DNA of 64,000 nt from G965232465 sp965276005 (GTDB lineage: Bacteria > Pseudomonadota > Alphaproteobacteria > JAQWUY01), in contig OZ254962.1 in the NCBI GenBank assembly GCA_965276005.1, positions 496,001-560,000 on the forward strand, given 5' to 3'. Shown in pieces: positions 7,918 to 15,413 of this stretch. Position numbers and translations under genes: made by a program. How positions within the stretch are numbered: the stretch's first letter is position 1; each line of letters opens with the position of its first letter. A model generated the notes under the pieces. It saw only the letters and a list, made by a program, of their open reading frames with translations, was not told the origin of the DNA and did no database searches.

Positions 7918-8573
7918 GCGGTTGCAACCGCTGAGGGCGATAGCCCGATGTGGTGCAGAGCCGGGGGGAGTGCGTGTGGTATTTTATCATGCGAAGCATG
8001 GTAAAATCCACATTGTACGCACGGGGGGCGAAGCCCCCTAGACTCCGGTTGCAACCGCTGAGGGCGATAGCCCGATGTGGTGCAGAGCCGGGGGGAGTGC
8101 GTGTGGTATTTTGTCATGCGAAGCATGGTAAAATCCACATTGTACGCACGGGGGGCGAAGCCCCCTAGACTCCGGTTGCAACCGCTGAGGGCGATAGCCC
8201 GATGTAGTGCAGAGCCGGGGGGAGTGCGTGTGGTATTTTGTCATGCGAAGCATGGTAAAATCCACATTGTACGCACGGGGGGCGAAGCCCCCTAGACTCC
8301 GGTTGCAACCGCTGAGGGCGATAGCCCGATGTGGTGCAGAGCCGGGGGGAGTGCGTGTGGTATTTTGTCATGCGAAGCATGGTAAAATCCACATTGTACG
8401 CACGGGGGGCGAAGCCCCCTAGACTCCGGTTGCAACCGCTGAGGGCGATAGCCCGATGTGGTGCAGAGCCGGGGGGAGTGCGTGTGGTATTTTGTCATGC
8501 GAAGCATGGTAAAATCCACATTGTACGCACGGGGGGCGAAGCCCCCTAGACTCCGGTTGCAACCGCTGAGGGC
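7918..8573 (+). repeat. Tandem array of a 127-bp multi-hairpin repeat (5 full units plus a 20-bp partial)
   Basis: Unit starts at 7919, 8046, 8173, 8300, 8427 and 8554 are exactly 127 bases apart, and the copies differ at only a few positions (for example 7986 and the base in GATGTAGTGC of unit 3). Each unit holds four dyads in order: GCGGTTGCAACCGC; GGGC-GATA-GCCC; a long 53-base hairpin (7970-8022 in unit 1) capped by CATGC-GAA-GCATG; and GGGGGGC-GAA-GCCCCC. Both later caps are GCGAAGC, a known exceptionally stable DNA mini-hairpin. The array lies between two convergent genes. The 72-75 aa ORFs inside it repeat with the unit and are not believed to be genes. Confidence 0.97.
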
Positions 8574-8619
8574 AAATGAAAATCAACCAGTATAAATACT
8601 GTTAATAGGGGACATAAAC

Positions 8620-9420
8620 CTATTGAGGCAATTGGTCTTTCCATTTTTTGGTTTTAAACCAATAGTCCGATTGTTGTTGCAACCAACCACTGTTTTTGTT
8701 TAACAAAATCCAGTTGTTGATCACATTTAGGGTGTCCATATCCCCTTTGCGTAATGCCATCGATGCGGGGGTGTATGCTAGGGATTTACCGTTTTCTAGT
8801 AATGCCACATGTGCCGGATATGCGTCTATTCGAGTGGCGGCATCTGTTGCTGTGGTGACGGTAAAGTCTGCTTTGCCATTGATAACTTCTTGACCGGCAA
8901 CGCCATCGTCATCGAATTGTAATATTTTTGCTTTTGGAAAACGGGTTTTGGTAATCGTTGCCGGCAATGCCCCCCGACGGGCGGTAAATGTATATTTACG
9001 GGAATTAATATTGCTCATTTTTAAATTTTTGTGTGCGATCGATGCCAAAATCACATACTCCATGCCCCCGTAAGGAGCGGAAAAATTCACCGTTAAATTG
9101 CGTTTGGTGGTCAGACTCATACCGCCAATAATTATATCAAATTTGCCTGCATTGAGGGCAGGGATAATACCGTCCCAAGCGGTTGGTATCAATTCCAATG
9201 TAACCCCTAAATCTTCTGCTAGTTTCGTAGCAACATCGATTTCATACCCGACCCATGCCCCTTTTTTGTTGACAAATGCCCACGGTACAAATGTACTGAA
9301 ACCGACTCTTAAGGTGCCTCGTTTTACCACTTCGTTAATGGTGCTGTCCGCATATACGGGGCGGATAAATATAGCTCCAAGTACAAATAGGGCTATGGAC
9401 AGTATTTTCAATATTTTCAT
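8620..9420 (-). CDS. Amino-acid ABC transporter substrate-binding protein (family 3)
   Basis: A 266-residue periplasmic binding protein. A signal peptide occupies residues 1-24 (ending PVYA-DS). The family 3 signature appears as GYEIDVATKLAEDLG (about residue 60), then TAWDGIIPALNAGKFDIIIGGMS and FSAPY. This fits polar or basic amino acid uptake. The start is supported by an AAGGAA site. It is transcribed divergently from two permease genes that probably serve the same importer. No ATPase gene is in the window. Confidence 0.92.
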   Translation of the reverse strand: MKILKILSIALFVLGAIFIRPVYADSTINEVVKRGTLRVGFSTFVPWAFVNKKGAWVGYEIDVATKLAEDLGVTLELIPTAWDGIIPALNAGKFDIIIGGMSLTTKRNLTVNFSAPYGGMEYVILASIAHKNLKMSNINSRKYTFTARRGALPATITKTRFPKAKILQFDDDGVAGQEVINGKADFTVTTATDAATRIDAYPAHVALLENGKSLAYTPASMALRKGDMDTLNVINNWILLNKNSGWLQQQSDYWFKTKKWKDQLPQ

Positions 9421-9603
9421 TTTACATTCCTTTGTTTTTGTGAAGTTATACCGAATGCGGCAACAATAAGGTAAAACACGCCTGTTGTCAATGTACTATT
9501 GCTGTATTATCCTATTGAAAATGTATATACCTTATGTTATAACGCTGTTATATTGATGGTATCAAATCCTTATAAAGCCCGTATATAGACTGGAACACTT
9601 TCC

Positions 9604-10392
9604 ATGCGACACAGCATGCAACAAAAAATGAGACATACTTTTATGACCGCTGGCATTGCTGTTATTTGGGTTTTTGTACTGTATGTATTGGTACAAAAAT
9701 CTGGGTATGCGTGGCAGTGGTACCGGGTGTGGGAGTATATAATTATATTTGAAGACGATACCGTATATGCGGGGGACTTTCTGTATGGATTGGTGGATAC
9801 CGTTTATATTGTGTTATGGGCTATGGTGCTATCGGTGTTGTTTGGTACCATACTTGCCGCCGGTCGTATTGCTGAGGGCAAAATTGCCAATATGGTATGC
9901 AGCCTGTATGTCATTGTTTTTCGCAATACTCCCATACTGGTACAAATATACATATTTTACTTTTTGATTGCCCCTGTATTTAATATGGATCGCTTGGTTG
10001 TGGGGATACTAGCCCTCAGCCTGTACGAAGCCTCGTTTGTAGCGGAAATTTTACGGGGGGCTATACGGTCTATTTCCAAACACCAATGGGAAGCAGGGCG
10101 GGCGTTAAACTTAGGCACTTATCACATTGTTACAAAAATTATATTGCCACAAGCGGTACGGATTATTATTGCCCCGCTAACCAATGTGGCAATTAACTTG
10201 TTAAAGCATTCGTCGATTGTATCGGTGATTGCCGTATATGAATTGACCACCACCGCCCGTGATGCCATATCGGATACTTTTTTGACGCTGGAAATATGGA
10301 TTTTGGTTGCGTGTTTGTACTGGATACTTGCCGCTATTTTTGCCACCATATCGAGGTATGTGGAAAAGTCGATCAAATGGACTGAGGTGTAA
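9604..10392 (+). CDS. Amino-acid ABC transporter permease, HisM/GltK type (1)
   Basis: A 262-residue inner-membrane permease. Transmembrane segments start near residue 15, and the EAA loop that contacts the ATPase is seen in LRGAIRSISKHQWEAGRALNLG (about residues 142-165). FRNTPILVQIYIFYF is typical of polar amino acid permeases. ATGs at 9604 and 9616 are both possible; no strong ribosome site decides. The second permease follows after four bases, and the binding-protein gene lies divergently 183 bases upstream. Confidence 0.92.
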   Translation: MRHSMQQKMRHTFMTAGIAVIWVFVLYVLVQKSGYAWQWYRVWEYIIIFEDDTVYAGDFLYGLVDTVYIVLWAMVLSVLFGTILAAGRIAEGKIANMVCSLYVIVFRNTPILVQIYIFYFLIAPVFNMDRLVVGILALSLYEASFVAEILRGAIRSISKHQWEAGRALNLGTYHIVTKIILPQAVRIIIAPLTNVAINLLKHSSIVSVIAVYELTTTARDAISDTFLTLEIWILVACLYWILAAIFATISRYVEKSIKWTEV

Positions 10393-10396
10393 GTAC

Positions 10397-11251
10397 ATGT
10401 GCAAATACAAATTGAAAGTATCCGATTATATCGCTCTTATTTTTGTGGCGGCAATAGGTGTGCTGGTATACATATCAAAAAATACAGATATTCCATATAA
10501 TTGGAAATGGCGTGTGGTTTGGGAGTATTTTATTTATGTGGACGACAATGCAGAATGGCACTTTAATTTACTAGCAAAAGGTATCTTTAATACCATCCGA
10601 TTGTTTGTTTTTACTGTGATAATAGGTATGCCTTTATCGTTTGTATTGGTGTTTATTCGTATGTCAAAAAACAGAGTATTTTCAACGACTTCGATGCTGT
10701 ATATTAACTTTGTGCGCAATGTGCCAGTATTGGTATTTTTATTTGTGTTTTACTTTTTTGTATCCGAACAAATATTCCCGTTGCTTGGGTTAAACAGGGA
10801 TCTGTTTACGGGCGAAGGAATAAATTATGTCATATTTGGTGACCCAATAGTTGCCACCAATTTGGTCGCCGGTTTTATCTGTTTGGGACTGTTCGAATCC
10901 GTGTTCTTTGCAGAAACCATAAGAGGTGCCATCCAGTCCATACCCAGCGGACAAACCGAAAGCGGACAAGCACTAGGTTTATCAAAACTACAAACCCTAA
11001 GGTTAATCGTCCTGCCACAAGCCTTCAGCAAATGCTATCCAGCCTTAGCAGGACAAACCATAATAGTCTTAAAAAACACTTCGATAGTATCGATAATATC
11101 CATACAAGACCTCATCTTTCTAGGATCAGAAATAGTAGTAGCCACCCGCCGTATCTTCGAAATATGGATAACAGTAGGCATTATATACTTTATATTCTGT
11201 TACAGTCTAGAGCTAATATTCAAAAAATGGGAACACAAAACCCGAATTTGA
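10397..11251 (+). CDS. Amino-acid ABC transporter permease, HisM/GltK type (2)
   Basis: A 284-residue inner-membrane permease paired with the one ending at 10392. FVRNVPVLVFLFVFYFF and the EAA loop (IRGAIQSIPSGQTESGQALGLS) are present. The ATG at 10397 is chosen because the longer ORF from 10307 would overlap the first permease by about 85 bases. From about 10905 to the end the coding strand becomes A/C-rich with A- or C-ending codons, whereas the first part is T/G-rich; this suggests a mosaic gene. No ATP-binding subunit follows. Confidence 0.9.
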   Translation: MCKYKLKVSDYIALIFVAAIGVLVYISKNTDIPYNWKWRVVWEYFIYVDDNAEWHFNLLAKGIFNTIRLFVFTVIIGMPLSFVLVFIRMSKNRVFSTTSMLYINFVRNVPVLVFLFVFYFFVSEQIFPLLGLNRDLFTGEGINYVIFGDPIVATNLVAGFICLGLFESVFFAETIRGAIQSIPSGQTESGQALGLSKLQTLRLIVLPQAFSKCYPALAGQTIIVLKNTSIVSIISIQDLIFLGSEIVVATRRIFEIWITVGIIYFIFCYSLELIFKKWEHKTRI

Positions 11252-11352
11252 AAAATATTATGTAAATGGGGGGCATTTTGACAAATATTGTGTGAACAAG
11301 GGTCATCGCCACGAAAAATATTATGTAAAATGATTCCATTTTACATAATATT
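11249..11352. repeat. Repeated AATATTATGTAAA motif ending in a 16-bp-arm palindrome
   Basis: The motif AATATTRTGTRAA occurs in direct orientation near 11250, 11284 and 11317. The last copy forms a perfect inverted repeat (11317-11332 with 11337-11352, loop ATTC). Such multiple short repeats recall the ends of some insertion sequences (IS21-type ends carry several terminal repeats), but no transposase is present. It may be a solo element end, and it borders an ORF lacking a normal start. Confidence 0.5.
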
Positions 11353-11366
11353 AATTATGCGACACT

Positions 11367-11660
11367 TTGGCAGGCGAAGATGTGCTTAAATTGATCGATG
11401 ACCACATAGATTATGAACAGGGTATTTTGTTTGAAATCATAGGTAATAGGGCTTTTTTAAAGAGTAATGTTTTTGATGAAACATACGCAACAATCATACA
11501 TGGTGAATCAGATATGACCGCAAAGTACTGTGATGTTTTGCATACTAAATTACCGTATTATGATATTAAAGACAATTTGGGGAAAACCTTAGAAATACGC
11601 ATAACCATACTGGAACTAGATACTATATTTATAGAACATGGTTCACATGTGGTGACATAA
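11367..11660 (+). CDS. Hypothetical protein, probably 5'-truncated (97 aa or less)
   Basis: An open frame that begins just after the palindrome and has no in-frame ATG start. The best start is a TTG at 11367; an in-frame stop lies at 11352-11354. The product is acidic, without membrane segments, and not recognised. Its position against the repeat region suggests that the N-terminal part was lost to an insertion or deletion. It may be a remnant rather than a working gene. Confidence 0.35.
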   Translation: MAGEDVLKLIDDHIDYEQGILFEIIGNRAFLKSNVFDETYATIIHGESDMTAKYCDVLHTKLPYYDIKDNLGKTLEIRITILELDTIFIEHGSHVVT

Positions 11661-11670
11661 TTAAAATAAT

Positions 11671-11700
11671 TTGACAGATAGGAATAAAATATGATATGTT
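11671..11700 (+). promoter_or_regulatory. Sigma-70-like promoter of cassette B
   Basis: TTGACA at 11671-11676, an 18-base spacer, and TATGTT at 11695-11700. The match with the promoter at 4894 covers the -35 box, the next bases (GAYAGG), the spacer length and the -10 box. Confidence 0.65.
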
Positions 11701-11733
11701 ACAGTCGTGAGTATTTCTTTAAGGGGGCTTAAA

Positions 11734-11883
11734 ATGAGTAAAAATACTGTCAATACTGTTATTACTGGTGGCGTTCTTGGTGGTTTAACTGTTCCAACTG
11801 TCGGGGCTGTGGTTACTGGTGCCTTGGTTGCTATATTGGTTATATCTATTGTTAAAAATGCTGCTAAACTCGCTGAAAAATAA
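11734..11883 (+). CDS. Small Gly-rich hydrophobic peptide (cassette B, 49 aa)
   Basis: A 49-residue ORF with a polar N-terminus (MSKNTVNT), a Gly/Val/Leu-rich hydrophobic core (residues 9-40) and a basic tail (KNAAKLAEK). The G-x2-L-G-x-L-x2-P pattern at residues 12-21 matches the 48-residue peptide at 4962. A strong ribosome site (AAGGGGG) lies before the ATG. The gene overlaps the next one by 26 bases. Function unknown; a membrane-acting peptide is inferred. Confidence 0.6.
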   Translation: MSKNTVNTVITGGVLGGLTVPTVGAVVTGALVAILVISIVKNAAKLAEK

Positions 11884-12160
11884 ATTCAAATTTTTAAAAG
11901 ATAATTTTGTCCGTTCTATCTTAATAGGCGTCGTTGTGTCTGCTTTTTATGCGTACAACAAAAAAATATATGAAGAGTACATAATTGTATCCATGATGAC
12001 ACAAGTGTCTGGTCTTATATTTTCTATTGAACTAGCGTTTCTCTCTGTTGTAAAAGATAGGGACAGTTTTGGCGTTTTGTCAACCTATAGAGACCAAATC
12101 ATACTAGCCAGTTTTTGGCTAGTGTATAAATTATCTGCCAATCTGTACACTATGTTTTAA
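11858..12160 (+). CDS. Small membrane protein, partner of cassette B (100 aa)
   Basis: A 100-residue protein with a basic N-terminus (LKNKFKFLK) and three likely membrane segments (about residues 17-35, 40-64 and 80-100). Not recognised. The ATG at 11858 lies inside the peptide gene; a longer frame from 11819 would begin deeper inside it and is less likely. Length and topology mirror the 101-residue protein at 5108, and both contain a V/I-F-[GS]-[LI]-E block, although overall identity looks low. About 160 bases of apparently empty sequence follow. Confidence 0.6.
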   Translation: MLLNSLKNKFKFLKDNFVRSILIGVVVSAFYAYNKKIYEEYIIVSMMTQVSGLIFSIELAFLSVVKDRDSFGVLSTYRDQIILASFWLVYKLSANLYTMF

Positions 12161-12320
12161 TTGAGTCGACTGCTTCCTTGTCCCGTCTTCGTTGTGTCTG
12201 CTTCAGCTCTTAAATGCTGTTACGAGCATAAACCTAGTATAATCAAATATTCCATTATGTTCCCCTTTGTGTTTCACTATTACATTATAGTCAACAGAAT
12301 ATTTACCCCCCTATTCGGTT

Positions 12321-12824
12321 TTAATATGCTTTAAAGCTCTCGGCAATACCGTATAAGGTGCTATAATCGTAGGTTTCTGGGTTAAATCCGCCTGTTGTTG
12401 CAGTGCTTGCGACTATGACGCACCCCAGTTCGTTTAGGACTTGGGTTACTTGTGGCAATGCTCGGATACCGCCTAAGGGACCGGGGGATGCCGCCATTAA
12501 CATGGTGTGCTTGCCCGATAAAGGGGTGTGTTTTCTGCCCCCTGAGAAGCTGCCTTTTGTCGAAATCCAGTCTAGGACATTTTTACCATATGGAGAAAAA
12601 GTGCTGTTGTATTCGGGGGTGGCGAATATGATTTTATCTGCTGTTAGGATGGTGTCGCATAATGCTTGTAGTCCTGCTGGTGCGTCTGTGCCGGCTTGGT
12701 ACATGGGAAAGTCGACCGCATCAAATGGGATACTGGTACCGCCGATATGGTTTAGCACATTTTCAAGGGCTATGCGATTGATGCTATTCGGGTTATTGGA
12801 CAAGGTAATACCTATAATGTTCAT
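12321..12824 (-). CDS. NADPH-dependent FMN reductase family protein
   Basis: A 167-residue flavodoxin-like protein. TPEYNSTFSPYGKNVLDW (about residues 70-88) carries the PEYN flavin-binding motif of the family, and AASPGPLGGIRALP follows. A quinone or FMN reductase role using NAD(P)H is expected. The start is the ATG at 12824 rather than the GTG at 12836, because a GAGGAA ribosome site lies properly before the ATG and overlaps the GTG. It is a single gene, divergent from maeB. Confidence 0.88.
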   Translation of the reverse strand: MNIIGITLSNNPNSINRIALENVLNHIGGTSIPFDAVDFPMYQAGTDAPAGLQALCDTILTADKIIFATPEYNSTFSPYGKNVLDWISTKGSFSGGRKHTPLSGKHTMLMAASPGPLGGIRALPQVTQVLNELGCVIVASTATTGGFNPETYDYSTLYGIAESFKAY

Positions 12825-12937
12825 GGTGTTCCTCACTTAAAAAAGGGTTGCTCTTATGACACATATTTATTTTAGAAAAAAAGCTAAAAATATGTTATAA
12901 CACAGTACCACAATTTACCACAAAAAGGGAGTCCATA

Positions 12938-15193
12938 ATGGAAAAGAAAAGTATTAAACAAGAAGCCCTAAGCTTTCACGCTCAAGGCAAGCCGGGAAAA
13001 TTGGAAATTTCCCCCACAAAACCCTTAACCACACAGTGGGATTTATCGCTAGCGTATTCCCCCGGCGTGGCACATCCGTGTACAGAAATTGAAAAAAGCC
13101 CCCTGCTGTCTTATGAATATACCAACCGTGGTAATATGGTGGCGGTTATATCCAATGGTACGGCTGTGTTGGGGTTGGGCAATATTGGGGCGTTGGCGTC
13201 TAAACCGGTGATGGAGGGAAAATGTGTGCTGTTTAAGAAATTCGCCGATGTGGACGCCATCGATTTGGAACTATCGACCGAAGACATGGAGGCGTTTATC
13301 GATGCGGTATCGCTGATGGGTGCCAGTTTTGGCGGTATTAACTTGGAAGACATCAAAGCCCCCGAATGCTTTATTATCGAACAGCAATTAAAGCAAAACA
13401 TGGATATTCCCGTATTTCACGATGACCAACACGGCACAGCCATTGTGGCGGCGGCGGGTTTGATTAACGCCGCCCATATTGTCGGTAAAGACTTTGCCGA
13501 TATAAAGTTGGTGGTAAATGGGGCTGGGGCGGCGTCCATATCGTGTGTCGAACTGGTAAAGTCTATGGGGATTAGGGACGAAAATGTGATTTTATGCGAC
13601 AGTCAAGGCGTCATTTATCAAGGGCGGACGCACGGTATGAATCAATGGAAATCCAAACATGCGGTAAAAACCGATGCCCATACTTTAAGCGATGCTATTC
13701 AGGGTGCCGATGCGTTCTTTGGGCTGAGTGTCAAAGGGGCGTTAACCGAGACCATGATTGCAGCGATGGCAAACGATCCGATTATTTTTGCTATGGCAAA
13801 CCCGGATCCGGAAACCACCCCAGATATAGTGGCAAAAATCCGTAAAGATGCTATCGTTGCCACAGGTCGGTCGGATTATCCCAACCAAGTCAATAATGTA
13901 CTGGGTTTTCCATTTATATTTCGTGGGGCATTAGATGTACAGGCGACCAAGATTAACGAACAAATGAAAGCGGCGGCGGCACATGCGATTGCCGAATTGG
14001 CTCGCCTGCCGGTGCCGGCGGAAATATTACAATCTTACGGGTACAGCCAAATTAACTTTGGCAAAAAATACATTATTCCCATGCCCTTTGATTACCGTTT
14101 AATCAGTGTGGTATCGCCTGCGGTGGCAAAAGCGGCAATGGATACGGGCGTTGCCCAAAAAACCATTCAAGATATGGACGCTTATGTGCAGTCGTTAAAG
14201 AATCGCTTGGATCCGACCGCAAACGCTATGCAGGCGATATTTAACCGTTTAAAACAACAGCCCAAACGGGTCATTTTTGCCGAAGGGGAAAACGAACATA
14301 CGATTATGGCGGCCAGTGCCTATCAAGAAAGCGGCTATGGCAAGGCAATTTTAATCGGCAATGTGGGTTATGTAAAAAATAAGCTGCAAGAAATGAATAT
14401 CACAACCGATATGACCATCATCGATGCGGTCAGCACTCCGGACATTGCTGATATGATTGACAGTATGTATCAATCTATGTGGCGTAAGGGATTGTTAAAA
14501 AGGGATATTAGCCGTTTAATGAAGACCGATCGCAATGTGTTTTCGATCGCTTGTATGCGGGCGGGCAAGGCGGATGCGATTATCACCGCTTCCAGTCGAA
14601 CCTATACTTCGAACTTGGATATAGTTAGCGAATTTATCCCCCCTGCCCCCGACAAAACCCCTATTGGTATTATGATGATTATATCCAAAGGGCGAACGGT
14701 ATTTTTGGCAGATGCGTCGATCAACAAACGCCCAACAGCGGAAAAATTGGCAGAAATTGCCAAATCCGCCGCTTCATTTGCCCACCGTATGGGGCATACC
14801 CCACGGGTGGCGTTTGTATCGTTTTCCAGTTTTGGGGCAAGACCCGGTCACACCCACGACTGCATTCAAAATGCCCGCAGTATTTTAAATGCGGAAACTG
14901 TAGCGTTCGAACACGATGGGGAAATGTTGGCAAACTTGGCTTTAAATTATGAGGTGTTACAACAGTATTATCCGGCAACCGCATTGTCGGCGGCGGCAAA
15001 TATTTTGGTTGTCCCCGATTTAACCACCGCTTCTGTTGCCAGTCGCATATTACAAGAATTGGGCGGCGGACATGTGATGGGTCCCCTATTAACAGGCTAT
15101 GCAATGCCCGTGCAAATCCCCCAAATTACCACAACGGCAAATGAGTTGGTAAACTTGGCGGTGTTATCGGCATATGACAGCATAACGGATTAA
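12938..15193 (+). CDS. maeB: NADP-dependent malic enzyme with phosphotransacetylase-like domain
   Basis: A 751-residue hybrid enzyme that decarboxylates malate to pyruvate with NADP reduction. The N-terminal malic domain (about 1-430) shows YSPGVAHPC, the metal/substrate FHDDQHGTAIV and a nucleotide fold VNGAGAASISC. The C-terminal part (about 430-751) is the phosphotransacetylase-like domain known from MaeB, which is regulatory and binds acetyl-CoA. Length is typical. An AGGGAG site precedes the ATG. It is monocistronic, with a terminator behind it. Confidence 0.96.
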   Translation: MEKKSIKQEALSFHAQGKPGKLEISPTKPLTTQWDLSLAYSPGVAHPCTEIEKSPLLSYEYTNRGNMVAVISNGTAVLGLGNIGALASKPVMEGKCVLFKKFADVDAIDLELSTEDMEAFIDAVSLMGASFGGINLEDIKAPECFIIEQQLKQNMDIPVFHDDQHGTAIVAAAGLINAAHIVGKDFADIKLVVNGAGAASISCVELVKSMGIRDENVILCDSQGVIYQGRTHGMNQWKSKHAVKTDAHTLSDAIQGADAFFGLSVKGALTETMIAAMANDPIIFAMANPDPETTPDIVAKIRKDAIVATGRSDYPNQVNNVLGFPFIFRGALDVQATKINEQMKAAAAHAIAELARLPVPAEILQSYGYSQINFGKKYIIPMPFDYRLISVVSPAVAKAAMDTGVAQKTIQDMDAYVQSLKNRLDPTANAMQAIFNRLKQQPKRVIFAEGENEHTIMAASAYQESGYGKAILIGNVGYVKNKLQEMNITTDMTIIDAVSTPDIADMIDSMYQSMWRKGLLKRDISRLMKTDRNVFSIACMRAGKADAIITASSRTYTSNLDIVSEFIPPAPDKTPIGIMMIISKGRTVFLADASINKRPTAEKLAEIAKSAASFAHRMGHTPRVAFVSFSSFGARPGHTHDCIQNARSILNAETVAFEHDGEMLANLALNYEVLQQYYPATALSAAANILVVPDLTTASVASRILQELGGGHVMGPLLTGYAMPVQIPQITTTANELVNLAVLSAYDSITD

Positions 15194-15209
15194 AAATCAA
15201 CCAGTATAA
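15193..15209 (+). repeat. Solo copy of the hairpin element's tail motif
   Basis: AAAATCAACCAGTATAA lies directly after the maeB stop. The same motif ends the element copies at 8579-8594, 47606-47620 (one change) and 61481-61495. Here no hairpins accompany it, so it may be a leftover of an excised copy or an element-recognition site. Confidence 0.6.
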
Positions 15210-15211
15210 CC

Positions 15212-15242
15212 AAAAAAACAGCCCTTATAAGGGCTGTTTTTT
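15212..15242 (+). terminator. Rho-independent terminator after maeB
   Basis: A stem AAACAGCCCTT / AAGGGCTGTTT with a minimal loop ends in a T run; it lies 19 bases after the maeB stop. Confidence 0.88.
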
Positions 15243-15249
15243 GTGTATC

Positions 15250-15338
15250 TGGCGGAGAGACCGGGACTTGAACCCGGGCATCAGTTTGACCCGATGACGG
15301 ATTAGCAATCCGCTGCATTACCACTCTGCCACCTCTCC
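15250..15338 (-). tRNA. tRNA-Ser (GCT)
   Basis: A class II tRNA with a long variable arm. The anticodon loop TTGCTAA gives GCT, reading AGC/AGU codons. The acceptor GGAGAGG pairs with TCTCTCC; the discriminator is G, and CCA is encoded at the 3' end. Confidence 0.97.
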
Positions 15339-15413
15339 AGCAATGCCACCTATTTATAAGGTCTGTTTAGGGGTTTGTCAATGAAAAAATGTGGGAGCAG
15401 TACCCCTTCTTGT

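Noticed and set aside
7950..8549. Repeated 71-75 residue ORFs on both strands within the tandem array
   Set aside because: They recur with the repeat unit, read through the hairpins on both strands, and have no ribosome sites.
7918..8573. Possible CRISPR array
   Set aside because: The repeating unit is 127 bases and identical throughout; there are no unique spacers and no cas genes nearby.
12161..12320. Possible gene or RNA between cassette B and the FMN reductase gene
   Set aside because: No ORF, strong hairpin or promoter-like pair could be supported in this 160-base stretch.
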